Source: Hyphococcus formosus
GTDB lineage: Bacteria > Pseudomonadota > Alphaproteobacteria > Caulobacterales > Parvularculaceae
Length of the DNA stretch: 64,000 nucleotides
Assembly: GCF_046736345.1 (NCBI RefSeq)
Contig: NZ_CP157210.1
Span: forward strand, 2,976,001 to 3,040,000
Reading direction: 5' to 3'
Shown: positions 8,031 to 17,400 of the stretch, piece after piece
How positions within the stretch are numbered: the first letter of the stretch is position 1
Layout of the letters: the number at the start of each line of letters is the position of its first letter
Program-made: the position numbers and the translations under genes
Notes under the pieces: generated by a model
The model's input: the letters and a program-made list of their open reading frames with translations, nothing else
Databases searched by the model: none
What the model was told of the DNA's origin: nothing

Positions 8031-9518
8031 ATGACTGTCCTTATGGATCCGTTCAAAGCAATGGAGAAAGTTGTGGCCAAGTCAGTTATGGGTGCGGCAC
8101 TTGCGCTTTTTGCAGGTGTTGCCACGCTTTCACCAACAGAGAGTGCGCTCGCCCAGCGCGGCGCATATCCTGTCAGTATTGATATGGGCGGCGAAAGCGC
8201 TGTTTCGAAAAGTATCATTCTGCCACTGAATAAAGCGGCCATCGTTGAGCTACCGCATGCGGCGGCCGATGTTTTGGTCTCTCAGCCCGGTGTCGTTGAG
8301 GCGGTCGTGCGCTCGCCGCGTCGAGTGTACCTCTTAGGCCTTTCAACCGGTCAGACGAATGCATTTTTCTTTGACTCTCGCGGTCGCCAGATTCTCAATC
8401 TTGAAATTCAGGTTGAGCGTGACATGGATGCGTTGAGTGAATTGATTGGCCGCGTTCTACCAGACGCGCGTATCGAAATTGAATCAGTCAATGACAATGT
8501 GATTCTTCGCGGTGTCGTTCAATCTGCTGCGGAAGCTGCAAATGCTTCAGAACTGGCAGGACGCTTCGTCGGCAATGAAAACAATGTCGTGAATATGATC
8601 CGTGTGCGTGATCCAGAGCAGGTGATGCTCAAGGTCCGCATCGTAGAAATGCAGCGTCAGTTGCTCAAACAACTTGGTGTGTCAATTAATGGCTCGGTAT
8701 CGGTATCCAATTCGAACTTCACCTTTGCGGCAGCGAATGCGATTGCCACTAATGGCGGTTTAGGACTGGCAGGTAACCGAACTAATCCTACGGGTACGCT
8801 GCGCGACCTAGACGCATCATTTCAAGCCTTTGAATCGAACGGTCTTGTGCGGATTTTGGCCGAACCGAATCTAACTGCGGTCTCCGGCGAGTCGGCGCGG
8901 TTCCTTGCTGGTGGTGAGTTCCCGGTCCCGGTTGGTCAGGATGATGGCGTTATCTCGATCGAATTTAAGGAGTTTGGTGTCGGTCTTGGCTTTTCGCCGC
9001 TGGTGCTGAGCAAAGGGCGGATCAACCTGAAAATTTCTACTGAGGTCAGTGAGATCACCACAGAAAATGCTTTCTTTGTGCCTGGTGCCACGACCGTCGA
9101 TGATGATGGTAACTTGACCACCACAGCCGGTCTTTCAATTCCGGGTCTTTCTGTTCGTCGCGCAAATACGGTCGTTGAAATGCCATCTGGTGGAAGCCTT
9201 GTGATGGCGGGCCTTCTTCAAGAAGACATGCGTTCAACGATTGAAGGTGTACCGGGTGTTAAGGACGTGCCCGTTCTGGGTCAACTGTTCCGTAGCCGGA
9301 ATTATACCAACAACGAGACGGAGCTTGTAATCATTGTGACGCCGTATCTTGTGAACTCAACGCATGAGTCGGAGTTACTCGACCCTGCAGAAGGGTTCGT
9401 CCCGGCCAGCGATGCACAGACTATTTTGCTCGGTAAGATTGTTTCGACCTATGGTCTCGCAGGGTCTGGCGTAAACGAAGCGTCACTGCAAGGACCAATG
9501 GGTTTCATCCTGGATTAA
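8031..9518 (+). CDS. cpaC: Flp pilus secretin CpaC (RcpA)
   Basis: Outer-membrane secretin of 495 residues, with signal peptide, then the pilus N domain (MNKAAIVELPHAAADVLV-type region, LLGLSTGQTNAFFFD), a BON/KH-like segment (INSVNDNVILRGVV-like) and a C-terminal secretin domain containing LAEPNLTAVSGESARFLAGGEF-type residues (about 280-310) and VPVLGQLFRS near 420. I chose the ATG at 8031, which has GGGGG 5 nt upstream; the frame extends to 7992 but would then overlap cpaB. It forms the channel through which the Flp pilus leaves the cell. Confidence 0.92.
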   Translation: MTVLMDPFKAMEKVVAKSVMGAALALFAGVATLSPTESALAQRGAYPVSIDMGGESAVSKSIILPLNKAAIVELPHAAADVLVSQPGVVEAVVRSPRRVYLLGLSTGQTNAFFFDSRGRQILNLEIQVERDMDALSELIGRVLPDARIEIESVNDNVILRGVVQSAAEAANASELAGRFVGNENNVVNMIRVRDPEQVMLKVRIVEMQRQLLKQLGVSINGSVSVSNSNFTFAAANAIATNGGLGLAGNRTNPTGTLRDLDASFQAFESNGLVRILAEPNLTAVSGESARFLAGGEFPVPVGQDDGVISIEFKEFGVGLGFSPLVLSKGRINLKISTEVSEITTENAFFVPGATTVDDDGNLTTTAGLSIPGLSVRRANTVVEMPSGGSLVMAGLLQEDMRSTIEGVPGVKDVPVLGQLFRSRNYTNNETELVIIVTPYLVNSTHESELLDPAEGFVPASDAQTILLGKIVSTYGLAGSGVNEASLQGPMGFILD

Positions 9519-9531
9519 GAGGAACGTAGTC

Positions 9532-10215
9532 ATGAATGCTAAAACAATGAAATATGCTTTTCTTTCTGCGGCCTCTCTATTGGTTGTTGGTTGCGCAGGC
9601 GGCCCGTTTAATGGACCGCAACACAGCATGACGATTGCTGAGAGCCATCCGATTTCGGTCGATAGTCAGGTTGTTACGCTTACTATCAATGTTGATTCAA
9701 CAACATCAGAGCTGTCAAATGTAGATAAGGCGCGGCTTAAAGCATTCGCAGATTCCTATCTCACAAATGGGCATGGCGTTGTCACGGTGACGGCACCGTC
9801 CGGTGCGGGCAACGACAATGACGGACATGAAACCGCCGCCGATATTCGTAAAGTTTTGAACGATTCAGGTGTTTCTTGGTCGGCAATGCATGGCGCAACC
9901 TATCGTGCTGGTTCCGGTGATGGTGAGGAGATCGTTTTATCCTTCACACGTTATGTGGCCTCAGCTAGCCCATGTGGTATTTGGAAAGGCATGAAAGAGC
10001 GCGAATATCGGAACCTACGTACACCGAATATGGGTTGCGCGACGATGAATAATTATGCGGCCATGATCGCTGATCCGCACGATCTCATTGCGCCAGCAGA
10101 TAAAGACCCACGTGATGGGGAATCGGTGGTTCGTGCGATTAAGCTTTATCGCGAAGGTCAAGTTACGGCGTCAGCAGTCGATGCAAATATCGATGCTGAA
10201 ACGTCCGGAAATTAA
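9532..10215 (+). CDS. cpaD: pilus biogenesis lipoprotein CpaD
   Basis: A 227-residue protein with a lipoprotein signal peptide and lipobox LLVVGCAGG, then a domain typical of CpaD (PF09476): serine-rich segments, VTVTAPSGAG, and near the C-terminus CGIWKGMKE plus NMGCATMNNYAAMIADPHDLI, the family's most conserved block. Two Cys in this block may form a disulphide. CpaD is thought to help secretin assembly in the outer membrane. It starts 13 nt after cpaC with AGGAA in front of the ATG and is followed by cpaE. Confidence 0.92.
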   Translation: MNAKTMKYAFLSAASLLVVGCAGGPFNGPQHSMTIAESHPISVDSQVVTLTINVDSTTSELSNVDKARLKAFADSYLTNGHGVVTVTAPSGAGNDNDGHETAADIRKVLNDSGVSWSAMHGATYRAGSGDGEEIVLSFTRYVASASPCGIWKGMKEREYRNLRTPNMGCATMNNYAAMIADPHDLIAPADKDPRDGESVVRAIKLYREGQVTASAVDANIDAETSGN

Positions 10216-10258
10216 GGTTTGAGCCCGCTCTAGGTAGAGATGCTCGAGGGAGATGAGA

Positions 10259-12019
10259 ATGAAAAACGCTGCTGAAACATCATACCAGCCGACAGAAGAT
10301 GAGGAAGGCGTCGCTGATAGCGCTGCCAGCCTTGGTGCGGACGGTGGTCCAGTTGCGACTGTTCCCGCAGAGGATAGTGACCAGAGCTTTGAGGAAGACC
10401 TTGACGCTTTTGGTGACGACGATGCCTGGTTGAGTGAAGAACTCTCAGATGAAGAACTCGCGGCGCTCGGAGAAGAAGACTTCGGCGACGACATTTTCTC
10501 TGACGAAGAGTTATTCGCTGAAGGTGACGTTGCACCCGTGGCCGAGGAACCTGTTGAACAGGTCGACGAAGAAGCGGTTGAGGGGACAGCAGAAGAAAGC
10601 TTTGATTTCGATGATGTCTTCGGTGAAGCCCAAGAAGAAATCAACGTCGCTGAAGAAAGCGACAACGTCAGCGAGGCTGCGGAAGCTGTCAGCGAAGACC
10701 TAGCAGAAGAACAGACTGAAGGTGCACTCGTCGCGGCGACGACTGCAGGCGCTGCTAGCGCCAACTTCGACGAGCCTGTTTCTGAACTCGATGTTGCAGA
10801 ATTTGGCGAAGAAGAGATTGATCATCGCCCGGTGCCGCGCATTTCTATACATGCGTTCTGTGAAGCACCAGAGACGACGACTCTTTTGGAAAAAGCGTCA
10901 GTAGACCGTCGATTGTCCAAGGCGCATCTCACCATTCACATGGGTGGGATCAATAAGGCGATCGACCATTTCCAATCCGCTTCGACGCCGAACCTGATCA
11001 TCCTTGAAACGATGGTCGGCGGCGCAGAAATTTTCGCTAAGCTGGGTGAACTGGCCGAAGTATGTGATCCATCGACAAAGGTGATCATTATTGGCCGGGT
11101 AAACGATATTATTCTTTATCGCGAGCTTATTCGCCAAGGCGTCAGCGAGTATATCGTGCGTCCACGGTCGCCGCTTCAGATTATCAAGACGATTGCCGAT
11201 CTATATGTCGATCCGTCAGCACCACCTATCGGTAAGACGATGGCATTTGTTGGCGCGCGCGGCGGCGTGGGATCGTCGACCCTCGCTCACAATGTTGGCT
11301 GGTGTTCCGCTGAGGAATTCCACAGCGATACGGTGATTCTGGATCTTGATTTGCCATTCGGAACCGTAAGCCTTGATTTTGACGAAGAGGCATCCGCAGG
11401 TCTGGTTGAGGCGCTTGGTTCGCCAGAACGTCTCGATGATGTTCTACTTGATCGTCTGTTACAGAAACATACGGATCGATTGAGCCTGTTTACGGCACCT
11501 AGTATGCTCGATCGTGATTTTGATCTCGACGATCAAGCCTTTGAAACGGTCCTTGATGTGGTTCGCGGCACGGCCCCGACGATTGTTGTTGACGTTCCGC
11601 ATATTTGGACATCATGGGCGAAGCGTATCCTGATGACGGCCGATGAGATTGTCATCACCGCGACACCAGATTTGGCGTCGTTCCGGAACACCAAAAATTT
11701 GATTGATATCCTCGGTGCTGCGCGTCCGAACGACTCGTCGCCCACGCTTATCATCAATCAATTTGACCCGAAAACTTCGGCGGTACAGGCAGCGCAATTT
11801 GCAGAGCATGTCGGTATTAAGCCAGCACAAGTTATAAATTGGGATCCGCAGCTCTTTGGCGCGGCGGCGACCAATGCTTCGCCTATCACTGAGGTGAACG
11901 GAAAGTCTAAAACCGCTCAGTCAATTCGCGATCTATCAGCTCAGCTTTTGGGCCGCAATGAAGCGAATATCGCAAAGCCGAAATTCAGCTTGGCTGGGAT
12001 GTTTAAAAAGAAACGGTAG
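10259..12019 (+). CDS. cpaE: Flp pilus localisation protein CpaE (TadZ) with acidic N-terminal extension
   Basis: A 586-residue protein in three parts: an Asp/Glu-rich, low-complexity region (about residues 1-180, disordered in appearance), an atypical receiver-like domain (about 190-315) and a MinD/ParA-like ATPase domain (about 320-560). The Walker A site reads GARGGVGSST, lacking both lysines of the deviant ParA motif; divergence here is known in TadZ/CpaE proteins. CpaE positions the pilus machine at the cell pole. GAGGGAG lies directly before an ATG at 10253 but 6 nt before the ATG at 10259, so the latter is preferred. The acidic extension is the unusual feature. Confidence 0.9.
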   Translation: MKNAAETSYQPTEDEEGVADSAASLGADGGPVATVPAEDSDQSFEEDLDAFGDDDAWLSEELSDEELAALGEEDFGDDIFSDEELFAEGDVAPVAEEPVEQVDEEAVEGTAEESFDFDDVFGEAQEEINVAEESDNVSEAAEAVSEDLAEEQTEGALVAATTAGAASANFDEPVSELDVAEFGEEEIDHRPVPRISIHAFCEAPETTTLLEKASVDRRLSKAHLTIHMGGINKAIDHFQSASTPNLIILETMVGGAEIFAKLGELAEVCDPSTKVIIIGRVNDIILYRELIRQGVSEYIVRPRSPLQIIKTIADLYVDPSAPPIGKTMAFVGARGGVGSSTLAHNVGWCSAEEFHSDTVILDLDLPFGTVSLDFDEEASAGLVEALGSPERLDDVLLDRLLQKHTDRLSLFTAPSMLDRDFDLDDQAFETVLDVVRGTAPTIVVDVPHIWTSWAKRILMTADEIVITATPDLASFRNTKNLIDILGAARPNDSSPTLIINQFDPKTSAVQAAQFAEHVGIKPAQVINWDPQLFGAAATNASPITEVNGKSKTAQSIRDLSAQLLGRNEANIAKPKFSLAGMFKKKR

Positions 12020-12028
12020 GGTGTATCC

Positions 12029-13507
12029 ATGTTCGGACGGAGAACGGCTCCTGTAGATACGGTCGCGGCAAACAAGCCTGCGCCGGCCGAGAAAAAAGCG
12101 ACTGCAGCTCCGGCGAAAGTAGCATCTAAGCCGGCAAAATCAGAAAAGCCTGCGGCGAAGCCAGCTGCTTCGGCCCCGCCGCGTGTCTCGCCACCTAAAA
12201 ATGGCCCGGAGCCGATTGAAATTGGCAACCGGTCGGACGAATATTTCCGCACAAAGACGACAATCTTTAATGCGTTGATCGATACGATTGACTTGTCGCA
12301 ACTTGCGCAGCTGGACACAGAAGCCGCTGCCGAAGAAATTCGCGACATTGTCAACGAAATTATTTCGATCAAAAATGTTCAAATGTCCATTTCGGAGCAG
12401 GAAGCGCTCCTTCAGGATATTTGTAACGACGTTCTCGGATACGGCCCGCTTGAGCCATTGCTAGCCCGCGATGATATTGCGGATATCATGGTCAATGGCG
12501 CAAGCCGCGTATTCATCGAGGTCGGCGGTAAAATTCAGCTCACGAATGTTCGCTTCCGCGATAATGCGCAGCTAATGAATATTTGTCAGCGTATCGTGAG
12601 CCAGGTTGGTCGTCGCGTTGATGAAGCAAGCCCGATTTGTGACGCGCGTTTGCCAGACGGCTCTCGTGTGAACGTTATCGCACCGCCATTATCGATTGAC
12701 GGGGCTGCGTTGACCATCCGGAAATTTAAGAAAGACAAGCTGCGTATTCAGGATCTTGTCAATTTCGGATCGATCTCACCAGAGGGCGCGAAAGTGCTCG
12801 AGATCATCGGTCATTGCCGGATTAATACGCTTATCTCTGGTGGTACGGGTTCAGGTAAAACGACATTGCTCAATTGTTTGACGAGTTTCATCGAGCATGA
12901 TGAGCGCGTGATTACCGCAGAGGATGCGGCGGAGCTTCAACTCCAGCAGCCGCATACAGTTCGTCTTGAAACACGCCCGCCAAATCTTGAAGGTCAGGGC
13001 GAGGTAACCATGCGCGACCTCGTAAAGAACTGCCTTCGGATGCGTCCAGAACGAATTATCGTTGGTGAGGTTCGTGGCCCAGAGGCATTTGACTTGCTAC
13101 AGGCGATGAACACCGGTCACGATGGTTCGATGGGTACGCTCCACGCCAACAGCCCGCGCGAAGCGATCCAGCGTATCGAATCAATGATTACCATGGGCGG
13201 ATATAATCTGCCGTCTAAAACGATCAAGGAAATGATTGTTGGCTCTATAGACGTGATTATTCAGGCGGCGCGCCTTCGAGATGGTTCTCGCCGGATCACG
13301 CACATTACAGAAGTTCTTGGTACTGAGGGTGATACGATTATTACCCAAGACCTTTTCATCTACGATATGGAAGGCGAAGACGCGGACGGAAATATTGTGG
13401 GTCGCCATAAATCGACCGGCATTGCACGTCCCGCATTTTGGGATCGGGCCCGGTACTACGGAAAAGAAGCAGAGCTAGCTGCCGCTCTCGACGCAGCTGC
13501 GGAGTAG
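12029..13507 (+). CDS. cpaF: Flp pilus assembly ATPase CpaF (TadA)
   Basis: Secretion ATPase of the GspE/VirB11 superfamily, 492 residues, which powers pilus extension (and retraction in Tad systems). The N-terminal 60 residues are Ala/Lys/Pro-rich and look disordered. The Walker A motif SGGTGSGKTTLLN puts the lysine at about residue 277; the Walker B/Asp box region is EDAAELQL, and the His box region is GSMGTLHANSPREA. RIIVGEVRGPEAFDLL is also diagnostic of CpaF. It starts 9 nt after cpaE and is followed 5 nt later by tadB. Confidence 0.95.
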   Translation: MFGRRTAPVDTVAANKPAPAEKKATAAPAKVASKPAKSEKPAAKPAASAPPRVSPPKNGPEPIEIGNRSDEYFRTKTTIFNALIDTIDLSQLAQLDTEAAAEEIRDIVNEIISIKNVQMSISEQEALLQDICNDVLGYGPLEPLLARDDIADIMVNGASRVFIEVGGKIQLTNVRFRDNAQLMNICQRIVSQVGRRVDEASPICDARLPDGSRVNVIAPPLSIDGAALTIRKFKKDKLRIQDLVNFGSISPEGAKVLEIIGHCRINTLISGGTGSGKTTLLNCLTSFIEHDERVITAEDAAELQLQQPHTVRLETRPPNLEGQGEVTMRDLVKNCLRMRPERIIVGEVRGPEAFDLLQAMNTGHDGSMGTLHANSPREAIQRIESMITMGGYNLPSKTIKEMIVGSIDVIIQAARLRDGSRRITHITEVLGTEGDTIITQDLFIYDMEGEDADGNIVGRHKSTGIARPAFWDRARYYGKEAELAAALDAAAE

Positions 13508-13512
13508 AAACT

Positions 13513-14502
13513 ATGGATCAGCAGATCCTTATCGTTGGCGTTTTAGGCGTTGTGTGTTTCATAGCGCTCGCTTTTGTGTTGCTGGCACCTAGCCAGAAAG
13601 ACAAAGCCAATCAGCGCGTATCTGCGTTGAATGCCGCAAAGACCATAAAGCGCGGCGGCGGTGCCAATTCGGAAGCGCAGAATAAAGAACGGCGTAAAAA
13701 GCTGTCTGAATCGCTTGCGGCGTTAGAGAATAAGACCAAAGACCTCAAAAAGAAGAAGCGTCTGACGATGGACCAGATGCTTGAGCAGGCAGGTTTGACC
13801 GTCAAACGCCAGCACTTCTACATCGCGTCTGTTGTATCAGCGCTGTTTTTTGGACTGATCGGCGTCATTTCCGGGCAACAGCCCTGGATCAATGCGCTAT
13901 TGTTGGTTGTTGGGGGAATTGGTTTCCCCCGTTGGTCATTGAACTTTTTGCGTAGTCGCCGCCAGAAGAAATTCGTCGCAGAGTTTTCTAATGCGATTGA
14001 CGTCATCGTGCGCGGTGTTAAGTCCGGCCTACCGGTAAATGAATGTCTCAAGATTATTGCGCGCGAAGCCCCGCGCCCTGTTAGCGATGAATTTCATATG
14101 CTCACGGAAGGCATTCGCGTTGGCCTTTCATTGGAGCAAGCGCTAGAGCGCATGAGTGAGCGGATGCCGCTGCAGGAAGTGAATTTCTTCGGCATTGTTT
14201 TGCTCATCCAACAAAAAACAGGTGGTAACCTTGCAGAAGCGCTTGGCAATCTTGCCAATGTGTTGCGTTCGAGAAAGCTGATGGAAGGTAAGATTAAGGC
14301 GCTTTCATCAGAAGCGAAGGCGTCTGCCTATATCATTGGTTCACTGCCGTTTCTCGTTATGGGCGCTGTTCAATTATCGTCGCCAGAATATCTGGTGCCG
14401 CTCTTCTCTACCAAAGTGGGTAACTTCATTCTGATCGGTGCTGGTGTTTGGATGATGACCGGCATCATCGTGATGAAGAAAATGACACAGATCAAAGTTT
14501 AG
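13513..14502 (+). CDS. tadB: Flp pilus inner-membrane platform protein TadB
   Basis: Type II secretion F-domain protein (PF00482), 329 residues from the ATG at 13513. There is one N-terminal membrane helix, a basic linker (KDLKKKKR), two central helices, a cytoplasmic F domain with GVKSGLPVNECLKIIA and FFGIVLLIQQKTGGNLAEAL, and two C-terminal membrane segments. It forms the membrane platform with TadC and couples to CpaF. The frame reads further upstream into cpaF, but the chosen ATG leaves a 5-nt spacer, as elsewhere in this operon. Confidence 0.92.
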   Translation: MDQQILIVGVLGVVCFIALAFVLLAPSQKDKANQRVSALNAAKTIKRGGGANSEAQNKERRKKLSESLAALENKTKDLKKKKRLTMDQMLEQAGLTVKRQHFYIASVVSALFFGLIGVISGQQPWINALLLVVGGIGFPRWSLNFLRSRRQKKFVAEFSNAIDVIVRGVKSGLPVNECLKIIAREAPRPVSDEFHMLTEGIRVGLSLEQALERMSERMPLQEVNFFGIVLLIQQKTGGNLAEALGNLANVLRSRKLMEGKIKALSSEAKASAYIIGSLPFLVMGAVQLSSPEYLVPLFSTKVGNFILIGAGVWMMTGIIVMKKMTQIKV

Positions 14503-14512
14503 GACGCGCCCA

Positions 14513-15487
14513 ATGGAAGCGATGATCAATACAGTTACGGATCCGTCTCTACAGATAGCAGCGCTTGTTTCGCTTGCGGCTGTTGCGGCTGTATTTACGA
14601 TCCTTGAGCCGCTTCTTGTGAAAGATAAGCTCGAAGAACGCATGAAATCCGTTGGGAGCTATCGCGAAAATCTGCGTAAGCAGCAACGCGAAATGCTTAC
14701 AAAGAAACCTAATGCAAGCCTGCGAAACCGTTCGCCACAAGGCATGGTCAAAGAACTCGTCGAGAGCCTGAAGCTGCTTGAAATTTTTGACGAAGAGGCC
14801 GCGCGCAAAAAATTGATGATGGCCGGCTATCGTGGCCAAGGGCCCGTTTTTACCTTCATGACGGCACGCTTGGGTCTTCCCTTCGTGGTCGCATTTATGG
14901 TGGGCATCTATGTTTATTTGCTGGGCGGATTTGATCTCGACCCCTTCGGTAGGCTGCTTGCGACCATCGGTGGCTTTTTAAGCGGGTTCTATCTTCCGAA
15001 TATCTACATCACAAATATGGTGACCAAGCGTCAGCAAAAAGTTCGCGAAGCATGGCCAGATTCGTTGGACCTCCTGTTGATATGCGTGGAATCCGGTATG
15101 TCGATTGAAGCGGCGTTTCAAAAAGTCGGTGAGGAAGTTGGCCCAAACTGCCCAGAACTTGCTGAAGAATTGGGCCTTACGACAGCTGAACTTTCCTATC
15201 TTCAGGAACGGAAACAGGCTTATGCAAATCTTGCTGAGCGGACCGGTCTTGATGCAGTTCGCGGGGTTGTGACGGCGCTGATCCAGTCTGAAAAATACGG
15301 TACGCCGCTTGGTCAATCCTTGCGGGTTATGGCGAAAGAAAGCCGGGATTTGCGGATGCAGGAAGCCGAGAAAAAAGCTGCGGCGCTACCGCCAAAGCTT
15401 ACGGTTCCGATGATTGGCTTCTTCTTGCCGGTTCTTTTTGCCGTTATCCTCGGCCCTGCGATCATGCAGGTCATGAATCTCGACTAA
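14513..15487 (+). CDS. tadC: Flp pilus inner-membrane platform protein TadC
   Basis: Second F-domain platform protein, 324 residues. It has membrane segments near residues 15-35, 105-155 and 295-320, and an F domain containing WPDSLDLLLICVESGMSIEAA and RTGLDAVRGVVTALIQSEKYG, both strongly typical of TadC. It begins 10 nt after tadB. It ends the recognisable operon: no tadD-type TPR gene or further tad gene follows directly, and the next gene converges on it after 17 nt with no clear terminator. Confidence 0.92.
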   Translation: MEAMINTVTDPSLQIAALVSLAAVAAVFTILEPLLVKDKLEERMKSVGSYRENLRKQQREMLTKKPNASLRNRSPQGMVKELVESLKLLEIFDEEAARKKLMMAGYRGQGPVFTFMTARLGLPFVVAFMVGIYVYLLGGFDLDPFGRLLATIGGFLSGFYLPNIYITNMVTKRQQKVREAWPDSLDLLLICVESGMSIEAAFQKVGEEVGPNCPELAEELGLTTAELSYLQERKQAYANLAERTGLDAVRGVVTALIQSEKYGTPLGQSLRVMAKESRDLRMQEAEKKAAALPPKLTVPMIGFFLPVLFAVILGPAIMQVMNLD

Positions 15488-15504
15488 ATATTCGGGTTAG
15501 CGCT

Positions 15505-17268
15505 TTATTGCGAAGCAATCTGGTCGATTGCTTCGTATAAGGGCAATTCCCCTGCGGCGACTTTCTCGCGTGATGGGGCCGGTTGCCCAAGGCGCGCACG
15601 ATAAATCCAGAAATTTGTAAGCACCTTTTCCACGAAGTCGCGACTCTCGCGATTGGGAATGCTCTCTATGAAGAGGAGCGGATCTTCGATTTCTACGTCG
15701 CGCTTCCAACGCCGCAAATTGCCAGGCCCGCCATTATAGGCCGCTGCAAGATGGAATAGGTCGCCGTCCACTGCCTTTGTCATGAGGTGATCGACGTAAT
15801 TTTGACCAAGTTCCATATTGTATGATGGATCGTAGAGACGTTCGCGTCCGCTTTTGTAAATTAGGCTACGATCCCCGGCGATAAAACTTGCGGTTCTCGG
15901 CATCAGTTGCATCAGGCCGCGTGCGCCGACTCGGCTGGTCGCGTCGGTTTTGAACTTGGATTCCTGCCGCATAAGCGCATAAAGCAGTGCACGGTCGATC
16001 TTAAATCCACTTTGCGGCGTAAAGTCCGGCACCGGAAACAACCCCGCCTGTAGCGCAGGGTTATCGTCCGATAGCGCGATATCGATCTGTGAGGCAGGTA
16101 AATCGAGTGCAATCGCAATGGCTAACAATGTCGGCGCGTCTTCCGCCTCGATTGCGCCATTGGCCCAACGAAGCTCAATGTCGGCGTCTGTTTCGCGCCC
16201 TGCCTGCGCGAGCGCAATTGCCCGTTTAATACGCGGCTCTTTCTCCATCAGCGCAGAAATTTCTTCTGTCGTGGCCTTTGGGGGCGTCCAATTATACGCG
16301 TAGTCGCGACCAAGCTGCGCAAGCGATAATTGCCCGTAGAAAGTGAAAGGAAATGCAGCGCCAATTTCTAGGTTCGGGGTGACATCTTCGGGGCTGCCAC
16401 CAGCCAGCGCTGTTCGCGCGGCCCAAAATGCGGCCGCTGATCGCAAGCTATCTTCTTGATAGGGCACGGCGGCCATTTTTTTGAAATGATCGTGCGCGCG
16501 CGCAATATTCCCCTCACGGAATGAAATAAGACCCGCAATCCAATGTGCCAGTACCCCCGATTCGCCATTGCGCGCTGCTGCTTCTTCGGAAATTTTCTGC
16601 GCAGTGTCCACATAGCCTTGATAATAGAGGCTGGCTGCAATCCATGACCGCATGCGGTCAAATTGCCGTGTCGTGATCGTTTTTCTGCGGTGATGGTTTT
16701 CGATTTCCTTTAGTGCATCGAGCGCACGTTCTTTGTTGGATAGGTACCGAACCCGGCCTTCGATCTGGCGAAGGCGTGATGCGCTCATATTTTCTGCATC
16801 AGCAACCAAGTCAGGGTGAAGCTGTTTTTCTGGTGGCTGCCGCCATTTGCGCGTGATCGGACGGAGTGGCGAAGACTGTCCGCGCGGTTGGCGTTTGCGG
16901 GCTAGTGAATAGATTTTATCCGCCTCGGGATGATCCGCATAATAGGCGAGCCAGCGTTTTAGTTCGCTAAATGAAGACCGATAGGCGGTTGGGTGCATAT
17001 ATCGCTGGAATTCGACATACCCCATAAGGGTTTTGTCTTCGATTTTTGCAATAAGCTGATCCGCTTCACGCCATTTACCATCTTCTTGGACAGCGAAAAT
17101 CTGTTGATAAAGCGCTGCATCGCTCTCGCTGAGCACGGATAGAGAGAGCACCTCGGACGCGATGATATCATCAATTGTTTCTGCTTTTGGGTTTATTGCC
17201 ATTCCCGGAGTGGCAATAGACATCACCGAAATTGAAGCAGTAGCGACCAATAGTAGGCGTAGCGGCAT
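15505..17268 (-). CDS. slt: soluble lytic murein transglycosylase (Slt type)
   Basis: Periplasmic peptidoglycan lyase of 587 residues. A signal peptide (LRLLLVATASISVMSIATPGMA) supports the ATG at 17268 rather than longer versions up to 17349. A long alpha-helical, superhelical N-terminal region follows, then the C-terminal SLT domain: the catalytic Glu lies in MRQESKFK at about residue 436, followed by GLMQLMP and AAYNGGPGN. It cleaves glycan strands with formation of 1,6-anhydromuramic acid. It converges on tadC; such enzymes can open the wall for envelope-spanning machines, but a link with the pilus is only positional. Confidence 0.92.
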   Translation of the reverse strand: MPLRLLLVATASISVMSIATPGMAINPKAETIDDIIASEVLSLSVLSESDAALYQQIFAVQEDGKWREADQLIAKIEDKTLMGYVEFQRYMHPTAYRSSFSELKRWLAYYADHPEADKIYSLARKRQPRGQSSPLRPITRKWRQPPEKQLHPDLVADAENMSASRLRQIEGRVRYLSNKERALDALKEIENHHRRKTITTRQFDRMRSWIAASLYYQGYVDTAQKISEEAAARNGESGVLAHWIAGLISFREGNIARAHDHFKKMAAVPYQEDSLRSAAAFWAARTALAGGSPEDVTPNLEIGAAFPFTFYGQLSLAQLGRDYAYNWTPPKATTEEISALMEKEPRIKRAIALAQAGRETDADIELRWANGAIEAEDAPTLLAIAIALDLPASQIDIALSDDNPALQAGLFPVPDFTPQSGFKIDRALLYALMRQESKFKTDATSRVGARGLMQLMPRTASFIAGDRSLIYKSGRERLYDPSYNMELGQNYVDHLMTKAVDGDLFHLAAAYNGGPGNLRRWKRDVEIEDPLLFIESIPNRESRDFVEKVLTNFWIYRARLGQPAPSREKVAAGELPLYEAIDQIASQ

Positions 17269-17400
17269 AATTGTGTCCCTGTTCGCACTTGCGCGACATT
17301 TATCTGGATCGATTGGAAAAAGACGTCCCCATGAACCCGCGATCAGCACCCGACTATTACACGACCTGTGCTCGTCACGCTAAGGATATCGTAACGTCAG

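Noticed and set aside
10171..10764. 197-codon Ser/Ala-rich minus-strand frame
   Set aside because: It is the antisense of the acidic repeats of cpaE; its Ser-rich composition follows from Asp/Glu codons on the other strand, and it has no domain or start signal.
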